A DNA stretch of 64,000 bases from Turritopsis dohrnii (lineage: Eukaryota > Cnidaria > Hydrozoa > Anthoathecata > Oceaniidae): assembly GCA_027922465.2 (NCBI GenBank), contig BQMF02000062.1, positions 1,116,001 to 1,180,000 of the forward strand, written 5' to 3'. Made by a program: the position numbers and the translations under genes. A model generated the notes under the pieces. The model made no database searches. It saw nothing but the letters and a program-made list of their open reading frames with translations, and was not told where the DNA came from. This document shows, in pieces, positions 24,027 through 35,600 of this stretch. How positions within the stretch are numbered: position 1 is the stretch's first letter; each line of letters opens with the position of its first letter.

Positions 24027-26153
24027 ATGGATGTTTTGCCAGATTTCCCTGCAATTTTGCTGGATCAAGAAGCAGTAAAAACCCTTAGTAAGGATTTTTG
24101 TATTTGCTTTAAATATTATTTGGGAGTGTTTCCACAGATGATCCCACTTAGCTTTTGAAATGCCATACCTTATGGATATCCTTCTACTTGTCTTGATTTA
24201 TAACTTTCCCAAATGAGTAAAAGTTCACAAAATACACAAATAATTATATAACATTTTATTTCTCCAATTTGTAATTATGTTGATGTTTAAGTCACCTTTG
24301 TACCAGAGCTATGAAGTTATTATTTGCTTTGTTTTTCTACAGATATGTTATTATCCCCACCGAATCCACTTGAAAGGGATGTACGTTCACTTTCTGGGGC
24401 ACTTGGCTTTTCACGTGATGAAGTTTTGTATATATTTGGAAAATCATATCCTTTTGTGTACATGTTGGATCAATGGCTTAAGCGTGAAAGTGACAATGCA
24501 ACACTAAAAGTTATTCACAAAAATTTGGTGGAGTTACGGCGAATGGATGCAGCAGAAATTGTGGAGAATGTTTTAAAACGTATAAATAAGTCATAGTTAC
24601 AGTACATTTTGTAAAATGTTAAATTATGTAATGGTGACATGAGTATATTAGAACATGTCTTGTGTGTTTTTATTCAAAACTTAAAATGGTTAAACATTTT
24701 AACCAATGTTTATTGTAGTCTAAGTTTTTACTTTGTTTCTAATAGAATTATCGGACCGTGATCCTAAAGAAATAAAACAAATATTGGAACAGCACAAGCA
24801 TCAGTTAAAACGTTCTTCTTCTACAACTACATTATGTATCGGCCAGAACTCTTCATCATACCCAATTAAACAGGAATGCAAGCAGCAAAACTCTGATCGA
24901 TTTCATGGTTTGTATAAAAAAACATTTTTATAGCATTTTGCGTCTATTGATTTTCTTTGTTTATTTTATATTTGTGAAATAACAAGAGACATTGGTGTTA
25001 TGAGGATTGATTTAAGTATTATATTGCATTCTATGATGTGCTTTTCCTTCATCCCTAACCATTGCAATTGAATTTAAAGAAGACATAAGTCTGAGACTGT
25101 TTGCCCTGATGGTTCCTTGATAACATCCTTCAATAATCTAGCCCCTGGCAGTATGATTGATGTCAATGGTTATGGTCGTGACTGGCGCAAGGTACCAAGT
25201 GATGCTCCAAATGTTTTTACTGTTTATTTTCCCGAGAATGAAAAACATTTACGGAATATAAGACGATTTATCAAGCAGATGCGAAAAAATGGAATAGATG
25301 CCACTGCCGATATGTTCGAATCGACAGAATCATCTGCAGACCGTGGGTTTTACATATATTCGAAGTTACTTCAGGCAGAATATGTGTTTGTGGTATGTAG
25401 TCAAATGTTTGCACGGTATGAGCATGAAAAGGATTATAAAAATGAAGAAACATCAGGTATGTTTAATTCCAAATTAACAAAAAAAAAAATGAGAAAATAC
25501 GTTTTTTTTGTTTGCATGATTCTTAAAATTCAAATTTCCAACAAAATGTAGATTCCCCAGGAATAAAGCTTAAATTATATAAGTTTTGACTAAACCCTTA
25601 ACCTTTAATGAGGATTAATAAGTGGAAGGTATAATACTCCTAAAAAAATCTTGTAATATTTCTTGTTACCCCAAAGTATTTGAATCACTGGCTGTCAACT
25701 CTGATTAGAAAAATCTCTAAATATCTATCCACATCAATTTCACCAATTCATTATCAGTTGTGATTTTAATATTATGCTTTCAGATTCAAATACTTTTTTA
25801 AAATTTACTGCAAATATACAGAGTTTCACAGTGCATAACCGTATAATTTTTGATTTTTAGAGAGAGTAAAAGAAATCTCATTTATAATGAAGTTGATTCT
25901 GGATGATATATTCGATAAAGGCGGCGTGAATGCTAAATACATTCCAGTTCTGCTTCCCAAAGGTACTGAGCAGCATGTTCCATTCATCTTAAAAGGCTCC
26001 ACAATTTACAACATGCCAAATGATTATGATGACCTGAAAAGAAGAGTTTTTAAGATAGAAAAATATAAGTTGGAGCCTATGCCCAAAAATAGACCGAATG
26101 TAACACCTATTCGAATTACAAATGGATTGAACTTGCTAAAGTTGTCTTTATAG
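24027..26153 (+). CDS. Death-SEFIR adaptor protein A
   Basis: Five exons give about 377 residues: 24027-24087, 24343-24579, 24746-24911, 25080-25456 and 25861-26153. The exon 3 donor (GTATAA) was chosen because it alone keeps frame with exon 4. Residues about 21-95 form a Death domain of MyD88 type (ERDVRSLSGALGF, then YMLDQWLKRE). A polar serine/glutamine-rich linker follows. Residues about 198-350 form a SEFIR domain: FTVYFPENEKHLRN, FIKQMRKNGIDATADMF, YVFVVCSQMF, then KYIPVLLPKG. The last block closely resembles the end of Act1 (TRAF3IP2) SEFIR. There is no signal peptide or membrane helix, so it is probably a cytosolic adaptor. I infer that it links a SEFIR-bearing receptor to a Death-domain kinase or oligomer. 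A paralogue lies 1.5 kb downstream. Confidence 0.88.
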
Positions 26154-27130
26154 AAATGACATCTGTTTTTGAGTAAGTTCAAGAGAGAAATGCTTCTTGT
26201 TTTAAAGGAGAACTAACAACTAGAAAATGCCTTTTTTTTTACTTAAAAATGTTCCTTATTAGCTGCATATACAAGAAATAATAGAATCTTTCATGATTCA
26301 AGATGATCATTGAGGTGTTGGAAAATACATAGTGGAGGAAACTGGTCAAGAAGAAGGTCTTACATAAAACAAATATTTGATTGGCTTGAAATGTAACCAT
26401 TGTTGAGAAAATCAAATGAAAATATATAAAATATTTTTAAATAATTCCATGTTATGCACAAATATGGCAAATATTTTCAAAATGTCACAGAAAATTTCAT
26501 AGTGTTTTTTTAACAAACAGAATTTCCAGCCAAACCTGGGAATGTTAGTTACCAAGAAAAATGAAAGAAAAAGAGTGGTTTCTAAGAGTTAAGTACGAAC
26601 TTCAATTTAAAATCAACTTGCCAGACCATCGTTAGTTCTCCTATAAACAAGTTATATTTTTTATTGTTTATATTATTTTTTGCTTTTTATTTTCAAACTG
26701 AATAATTATTGAAACATGGCAATTTAAGTTTTTGTTGTTATTTTGTTAAATATATTACGAGAATGAAGTAATGAGATGTGTACATTGCTTGATGTGTATA
26801 GATGTATAGATGTGTACATTGCTTCTTACGAAAAAAGCCCAACCATTTCATAAGGGGTTCATATACATAGCTGTGATTTTGCACCTTATCAATTTTATAG
26901 AAGTGTTTTTCGTTTGGAAGGATCTTGGTTGGTGTATTATCTATTACTGCATACACATTTTATTTACATTATACGCTTTTAAACATATATTTCACTGTTA
27001 TAATAGTTATGCATAATATGATGTTTTTGTGTGCCATTTATTTATAAAGTGATTTTGTATTGCATCATTGCATTTTATGTTGTTGGTAATCTGAGTTTTT
27101 TTCTGTTTTTATTTTCATCTATTATATCTG
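26154..27130. other. Spacer between the two Death-SEFIR genes
   Basis: No gene found. It should contain the 3'UTR of gene A and any promoter of gene B. A short direct duplication of GATGTGTACATTGCTT occurs at about 26775-26824. Confidence 0.4.
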
Positions 27131-27308
27131 GTATATTAGAGGTAGTTTATATGGTTGAACTTTCACCTTGTCTAATGTAAATCAATTGACCTGTGATTAG
27201 ACATTGTCAATACTTTTACTTAAGAATGTAAAAGTTTTCATAAGTACAGGTCACTAGATTTACATTAGACAAGGCAAAAGTTTGGCCGTATAAACTACAC
27301 TTTAGTAT
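27131..27308. mobile_element. Fold-back MITE of about 178 bp
   Basis: The two halves are long inverted copies of each other. TAGTTTATATGG with CACCTTGTCTAATGTAAATC on the left is mirrored by GATTTACATTAGACAAGG with CCGTATAAACTA on the right. The outer flanks extend the symmetry (TATATTAGAG and TTTAGTATA). There is no coding capacity. Confidence 0.7.
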
Positions 27309-27685
27309 ATTTTTTGTTTGGTGGCACTTGTAAATAAATATTCATAAATAAATGGGTATGAATATGTTTTCTTTCAACCTAGATCTATTAAATTATGTAT
27401 GACTTTATGAATTTGTCTGATTGAAGACATCTGTACTTCCACTGGATTTATTTTTATGTGGATTTATTTCGACAATGTTGTTTTTTGGAGCAAAAGAAGA
27501 TTTATTTACAAGAATTTTAAAATGATTCATTTCAGAAACTGAATATTGTGCGGATTGAACTGCACAGTGTGTCAATGCAATAAATAAATCCATATAAACA
27601 CTAAGGCTTCAAAGGTGCTTGTTGTTATATTGTTTCATCCTGTTACAAGACACTTTGTAGAAAAATGTAAAACAATAAATATTCA

Positions 27686-30600
27686 ATGGATCCTATACCT
27701 GCTGGATTAATACCACAACATTTTCTTGACGAACTTGGTAAGGGTCAACTAATTTTTTTGAATTTTTTAGATCTCTTCTGATTTAATATGTAGAAGTTAA
27801 TGCATTTCTATTGGTTGTCTTATGATCACGAAACTTTACCTTGCAGTATCACTTTTGTCCCCTGACAATCCACTAAACCGTGATGTGCGTGACTTAGCTG
27901 GAAAGTTGGATTTTGGCAATGATGAAATAAGATATATTTGCAACAGGCCAAGGCCATTTGCATATATGTTGGACCAGTGGTGTAAACGGGAAGGTGATAG
28001 AGCAACACTTGAAAATTTGATGGTCGTGCTAGAAGAGCTGATGCGTCCTGATTGTAAAAGAATAGTGGAAGCTGCTATCAAAGGTAAATTGAGATTTTTG
28101 AGAATTATTCAACATTGCTACATCATTTGTGTTGTGTATGAGTTTATGTATGAATATAACAAAAATAAAGATGGAGATTTTGATAAGAAATTTCTGTACT
28201 TTTATGAATGTTTTGCTCATTTTTACATCTTCATAGAAATTCAAAGTGCAAGCTTTGAAAAGTTACAAAAACTTGTGAAAGTTAAGAACAATCGTATGGA
28301 TGAAGTCAATACAACAGGGTTTGTAAATCTACAACGTACAGGTACATTTTCCTTTCTTCAGTTCTATAATCAGCACCAGCTTGTGAAAAACATTACTTTA
28401 ATATAGTAGATGTTATTTAAACTTTACTGACAGTAAAGAAAGTACTGAAAGTACAGTATTCTGAAATCATTCGGAAATTACAATCATACTATTTTAATGG
28501 GTATTACTGTTTTTACTACTACACTGCTGATATAGAGCGATGTGAATAATGGCCGATCAGTGGTCAATGGCTTTTTCTAATGGTTGATCAACTTGACTGG
28601 TCAGAATTGATTTTATTGAAACAAAGGACCATCAGATTTACAATGATTGGTCGATAGTGAGGAAAAAAATTTTAATAATCTAACAACGATCTTAATCCAT
28701 TGATACACAAGTCGATTTAATTGCTTTGGACTTGTATATGCAAAAGTTGATTTTTATTAGGTGTGATACAAGTGAGCGGGTTTTTCTTTCTTCAACAAGA
28801 CGAAATATCAGCTGTGGCAGTTATTATTTTAGCAAAAAAAGTCAAAAGCAATACTTGTGTATCACCGGCCTCATTCCCATGATGGAACTTAAAAATAACA
28901 ATCATTCTAGTTTCTATTGCCTGGGGTCTCCTTTCATTAAATAGGGTTATAACGGTAAAATATTGCCCTATCAAACCACAAAAGAATTACAAAATTAACA
29001 AACGAAAAATAGTTCATGTAAGATAAGAAAATATAATATTTATCCACAACACGTTTCAACATTTGCCGATAAAGTCAAAACTGTGAAATGCAGCATTTGT
29101 ATTGCAGCTCAGCTGTCATGTTTGGGGTTTATGACTTAAATATCCCTTTTTGTCTGCCATGAAATGAAATGAAGCAAATAAGTACATTCAATGTTTATGT
29201 CTTTTAAGTTTGACTTGACCAGCAATATAGCCATATGACTGACAGACTTGAACTTTTAATGATCACTGTGACTGGCTGGTGTAAAAAAATTATTTGCAGC
29301 ACTGGATGTAAGGAGGACTTGATAATCCTTATTCTTTTACTCTGCCTTGTGCATTAATTTTCTGAAAAAAACATTGATACCTGTTAAGTAAATTTTGTTG
29401 TCTTTTGCATAGAAGTCCTTAAATCAATTTTCAATGAACTAAACCTTCTATGGGAAATGATTTTCCAAGAATATGTTCATAAGAAATTGTAGGCTTCAAT
29501 CAATTTGAGGGCACCAAAACCATAAAAGTTGATTTTGTGTGGTTATTGTTGCATCAATTTAGATACCTTGGTTGGAAGGAATGGTGATACCAATGTTGTC
29601 AACACAACCAATAAGTCAACACTAGTAACAGCGTTTATTCTTTACTTTCCTGAAAGTGACAATCATATGAGCAATTTACAAGAGTTCATAAAATACCTAC
29701 GTAGTTGTGCAATTGACGTAAAATTTGACAGACATGAATCTTTACTGGAGGCTCAGAGCAAACAGCTATATGTACTTTCGAATATTCAAAAGTGTGATTA
29801 TGTGTTCCTCATTTGCAGTTCTACTTTATGCTTGGCAGAGGAGGTGGTGAATAACAAGAAGGCACCAAAAATATCAGGTAAATATTTATGGAGATACTTA
29901 TTATCATAAATACTATTACTATTATAATTATTATGATTATAAGATACAATAAAAACCTTGAAAATAGAAATTGACATTTTCTCAAATTGTTCTGTCATTT
30001 CTTTGATAGATTATTAGTTATTATATTATCAGTTACCTTATCGGTAAAAAATCCGTTGATAGAAAAATTTGTCGGCAAAAAATTTTGTCGGTAATAAATG
30101 TTCGCCACCTAGACAAAAATTCATCACTTTTTACAGACAAAATTTTTTTACCTGGCTCTATAATACTAGCATGTAGCTTTAGCTAAAAATGCCCCCGCGC
30201 TCAAGCCTTCCAATTTGTACACACAGCAAGCTATACGTTGCAAGCCTATACAACGGAAACAAAAACAAACAAAACTTTGTTACTTTTTGTTATCTCTTAG
30301 GCCTATGTCACACTGATGCTAATATACCTTTCAAAAAGTGTAAATAAGGCTTAACAAGTAATATCAGTATTTGCTGCAAACAAAAGAAATGTGTGAACTG
30401 AAACATGGATACCTAATTTATAATCAAAGTAAATTTGTTAAAGAAATTATGTAAGAGCCAAAAGAAAAAAAAACAGTTTTTCAAAAAAAAATATTAAAGC
30501 GAAAAATCTATTAGAAATTTGTGTTTCAAACTTTAATTCAAAACAAAAAATAGTCAACGTTTACATAAAATAGCAAGAAAAAAATATAAAAGGTTTTATT

Positions 30601-31687
30601 GATCATGAGTGGAGGACAGTTAAAGAAGAAAAACAAGAATTTGTAATATGGCTTTCTTGCATACACAGAAATCCAATTAAATTGGCAAGATCCACCAAAA
30701 ATCAGTGCATTTAATAAAATTTATTGAACGAAAGATTTAGAGCTAAAACATATACAAACATAAAATGTATGCTTGGCAAAATTTCAGATTTCAAGCTGTG
30801 CTTCAAAATCCCTGTTGTTCACTTCACTAAAAAAAACGCAAAAGTAATATAAAAAATGTTTAATTAATTTTAGCATACAAACTTTTTAAATAACATAATA
30901 TATTATAGTAATAAATTAGGAAAGGGATACGAAAAAAAAAAATTCTGTCTCTCCCACTTACAGTACCATGCTTTGAAACGGGAAAAACACAAAGTCAGCT
31001 AATAATTGTATTTCACCGTGTAACGTCAACACGAAAGTTGGAGGATGAAGATGATGATGATGATGTTGATGATGATGATGATGAACAAAATCGAAAACTG
31101 GCATTACTACTACTGGCATTACTAACTACTATGCCTCCTCGCTCGCTTACGCTCGCTGCAGGGGCAAAAACATGATAAACCGTTACTTTTTCCTTATTTT
31201 CCTAGCTATATTGACACTTTAAAGTATATAAAATAGTGATCTATTATTTACATCAATTTATTGGAATTGACACTTACAATTCTTTTTATTTTTCAATACT
31301 TATTAACACGAACCAAGCAATATGATCTGTGTAAGAAGCCCTAAGGCGTCTTTAAGCTACAAAATGCAAAATACTATCTGAATGAAAATACCAATTCATC
31401 GGTATTATTATTAGTATTAGTATTTATTTTTAGAAAAATTAAAAGAACTTGCATTTGCAGTGAACCAAATTGTAAGTGATCTATATCGACATAAACAGAG
31501 TGCAAAGTACATTCCCATCCTTCTTCCTGAATGCAATGCTTCGCAAGTACCAAGGTTTTTGAAGACAGCGAAAAGATATAGTATACCCAAAGACAATGAA
31601 GATTTGATAAGAAGAATTTATGGTGTTGAGAAATATGAACTATACTCAGAAAAACGTAAATTTAGACCCAGCGAAGTGTACCAATGA
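27686..31687 (+). CDS. Death-SEFIR adaptor protein B
   Basis: Five exons give about 320 residues: 27686-27737, 27847-28083, 28237-28341, 29563-29877 and 31434-31687. The layout equals gene A. A MyD88-like Death domain (about 18-95; NRDVRDLAGKLDFGNDEIRY, YMLDQWCKRE) is followed by a short linker and a SEFIR domain (about 152-305; FILYFPESDNHMSN, YLRSCAIDVKFDRHES, YVFLICSSTL, KYIPILLPE). Exon 2 is exactly 237 nt in both genes and four of the splice phases agree, so they are tandem duplicates. The linker is about 20 codons shorter and sequence divergence is high, suggesting an old duplication and different partners. Introns 3 and 4 are long (1.2 and 1.6 kb), and intron 4 carries a GATGAT microsatellite. 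Confidence 0.88.
31042..31084 (+). repeat. (GATGAT)n microsatellite
   Basis: Imperfect trinucleotide repeat of GAT units in the last intron of Death-SEFIR gene B. Confidence 0.85.
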
Positions 31688-32695
31688 CAGCTAGAGACAG
31701 GTTTCTTTGCAAACTGAAGCTCTACATGTGATGTTTTGGGAAAAAAGGCAACCAGTATGTCAATAATCCCCTGAATACTTTCCAAGATACCATTTAACGA
31801 TATTTTCTCAATTATAATCTGCCCTCATGTTAGAAGTTTCTGTCATTTGTAACAACACTAACACTGACAAGTAAGAAGAGTCAAAACTAAAAACATTTTA
31901 CTCAATTCCAAGCAAATTTGAATTCACTGTAGTTGTTGCAATAATTGGATCACAATGTAAAGTGATTAAAAGCCGCCCTACTGGATTGAAAACTGTTAAT
32001 TTTTTAAAAAAGGGGTGGTGTCTTTTAGAGTAATATTGTAGGTATTTTTAGGTATTATGAAAATTTCAATTTTAATATTGTCTCTTAAAAAGTCTTTTCT
32101 AGTTTTGACATTTCGTTTTGACATTCTGTTGAATCTAAAAGTTATTGAAGGATTTGAAAATCTACAATTTAAAGATTTTTGCTCAACATTTTTTTGCAAA
32201 TAATCTTTTAGTTTTTTATCATTACTTTATATGTAACATTCATAATATCTGGTTCATATATGTCATTTATGTAGACCCTTTACGCCCTATGATTTTTGTA
32301 AATAAATTTTACCTTAAATTGAAGAATGAAAATAATTGTAAACTATGACTCAACAAAATCAAATGAAGTAAGAAAATTTTTTGAAGAAGGAAAGAAAAAT
32401 AATTGACTGACCAAATTTTTTATCCTACAATTACTGATTTTGTTATATTATTTTGTTATCGATGATGTTCTGGTTATCTCTCTGAAATACATGTGATCTT
32501 GATGTTGATCATTGTAATCTGAAAAAAGATTTGTTGTGTGTTCCAATATTTATCACAAGGAACAACAGAACTTTTTCATATAACAGATTTCCAACTTACG
32601 AAATAGTTTGAAATGTTTCATTAATTCATTTTGATAGACCGATATTGATATTCTTGATTTGAATATTTCAAGAAGACTCATCAATTTAAAACAAG
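31688..32695. other. Spacer between Death-SEFIR B and Ku80
   Basis: AT-rich, no gene or repeat recognised. It should include the 3'UTR of gene B and the promoter of the Ku80 gene; both genes read rightward. Confidence 0.4.
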
Positions 32696-35600
32696 ATGGC
32701 TTCCAAAGTAAGTATTAAAGGTATTAAATCATTAGTCTTAAAACACGAACTCGTTACTCTCAATTCTCCTTTGTGATTTCAGGCTGAAGCGTTGGCTATT
32801 GTGATTAATGTCAGTCAATCAATGACAGATGCAATGCCTAATGCAAAATCACCTTTAGAGAACTGTATATCTGCTGCCAACATGATTGTTCAAAGAAAGG
32901 TAAACCGAATTTCTCAAAATTTTTGTCAAACGAAAATCAAGATTCATGCACAAATTCACTTTAGATTTTTGCTGATACCAAATCAAAAAAGGATGAAGCA
33001 GCTTTGATATTATTTGGAACTGACGGTAATTCAGACTATACCAGTTACCAAATCAATGCTAGTGTACCAATCAATAAAATAGATCTGAAAAATCAAAAGC
33101 AAGTTGGCTTTTTATCTTTCAGATATGATCTAAATATCTGACCTATCTAATGTCTATTGACATTATAGGAACTTTCAATTCTCTCAATGAGCAAAGTGGT
33201 GAAGGTTATGAACATGTGACTGTAGCAAAAGAACTTGGAATTATGGACTTGCAGTTACTAAAATTTATAAATGAACACATTGTTGCTGGTATGTGCATTT
33301 AGGTGCTGGAAATGATTTTGTCCAACTTATCTCACCTCTGAATTTTTTTCTCAGCAAGTGTTTTCCAGTGTAATCTAAGATTCATCCTTTCTCTTTTCAA
33401 GGTACTGGTCAGGCAGATTGTATCTTTTCAAAATGTCGTCATCAACTATTTCTGTGAATAAGCAATGTCTAACCTTTCTAATCTTTCCCTTAATATTGAT
33501 CAGTTCTGGATGCTTTGGTTGTTGCGTTGGACCATTTACGAAATAAATGCATGTAAGGAACACATGTTATTCCTGCGTACTTTCATTGTCAAGAAAAATA
33601 CATGTTGAGTTATTTGTTCAATTTTCAGGGGACGTAATATGGAAAAAAAGATTGTTTTATTTTCTAATATGCATTGCGAATTTACATCTGATGAACTGGA
33701 TGGTATTATAAATGGTATAAAAAGTTTGGATATCAACCTTATATTTGTGTAAGTTGTTTATGTAATCTTGTCCTGGTGATTTAACATATCAAGATCGTGG
33801 AATATTCAATGCCAATATATTCAGCATCAACATATTCCAGTTATGCATCAAAAACAATAGTTCATAAGCATGAATTCAACTATGTGACATAGATAAGTTT
33901 TTAAATGTGTCAAAGATGCAATATTATTGTATGTTGAGTTTATTTCCATGATTTCGTTTCATTAAGGGGTCCGGAGGTTGATGAAAATAACGACAACCAT
34001 GACAACAGTGACGAAAACAACGGAAACCATGACAACAACGACGAAAATGATCACCACAACCAGAACAAGCCATTAACTCCCCAGCAGGTTTGTTTTGTAT
34101 CGAAGCCCTTCAATAATTGATTTTGGTTTTCTTAAATGTCTGACACTATGCTATAACCATTCCTGGTACATTTTAGAGACGAGGTTTGAAGTGTATGCGA
34201 CATATGTTGGAGCAAGTTGATGGAGAAGGGATATCTATAAGGTAAGTATCATGGCTTTCAGTAGCACTGATGCAGTATATCACTGACATCGTGATATCGT
34301 TTTGTTACGAACATATATGTATACTCACCTCGATTTTGTTTCTGTGTTTTAGTGAGCTCCTGCCCTTATTAAGTTTCTTTGAGAAGCGCCGAAGGAAGCA
34401 AGTCACAACATTCCGAGGTCCTATTGAAATAGGTTCTACTCTAAAAATTAATAGCTATGCATATACAAAGGTTGACTTTTATGAGGTCTATTATTGTGAA
34501 ATCATTGCCCATTGTTTTGTAACTTTAAGTTTTAACATTTCTTCATTGCTTTGATATCGAGGTGTCAGAAGAAAGACCATCATCATGGAAAAAACTATCT
34601 GCGTTGGCCGAAGCTTCAGGCAGTGGTAATACGATGAGTGTAGAGATGAAACGAACATATCATTTAAATAATGAAGAACAGAGCGAAGTGGAGCAAGAGA
34701 ATACAGCTCAAGGTTCTTGATTGACCTAAAATACTCCTATCCATAAATTCATAAATTATCCCTCATTTATTATGGACAGAGGTATCAACTCCCTGAAGTC
34801 TCTTAATTCGAACTCTCTCCAATTCGAACTTTCGCCAATTCAAACGAATCTCAATGTTCACCTATCATTTATATGAAGAGATCTAGGTTCTAGATCGAAC
34901 GTTTTTCGAACTGTATAGTACTCAAACGAATTCGAAATGATCGTTTAATGTAGTCCTCAGGCTTCTGTATGGTTTTTACAGTGTATTAACAATGTGTTTT
35001 CCCTTAGCTTACCGTTATGGAAAGACATTAGTTCCTATGACAACTGATGATCAAAAGTCTCTTAAACTCCAGACTACAAAAGGTTGTAAAGTGGTCGGCT
35101 TTACCTCTAAAAATAATGTGAGTTCTCTGTAACCTATCTGGTTGGTATTAATTTCGTCGTTCCTTGCTTTGTTTACATTTTCGTTTCAGATTGATAGGCA
35201 TGTGTACAGTAGAAATGGTTGCCATATATTCGTAGCACAACCTGATGATGAGGTAACTACATGACTGTCCAAAGAGATTCTTCTTTATTCTCCATCGAGT
35301 GTTATTGTACAGAAAAACAATTGGGAAGTTTTACGACCTATATTACGCTGAACCTGCCGTAACGAAGTTCGTTTTTACGTCATTTCTTTTAGCATGCGGC
35401 TATCGCATTTTCCGCGTTATGTCATGCGTTGGAAGAAAAAAACATGGTGGCGATAGTGCGTTACGTTTCGCGAGCAGGTAATGATCCTAAGATAGGATTT
35501 CTGACACCACATATCAAGAGTTTGTATGAGGTAATGCACAACTTCATCCAGCCTTTATTATTTAAGCTTGGTTTCCACTTGATCGTTCCAATCCCTCAAG

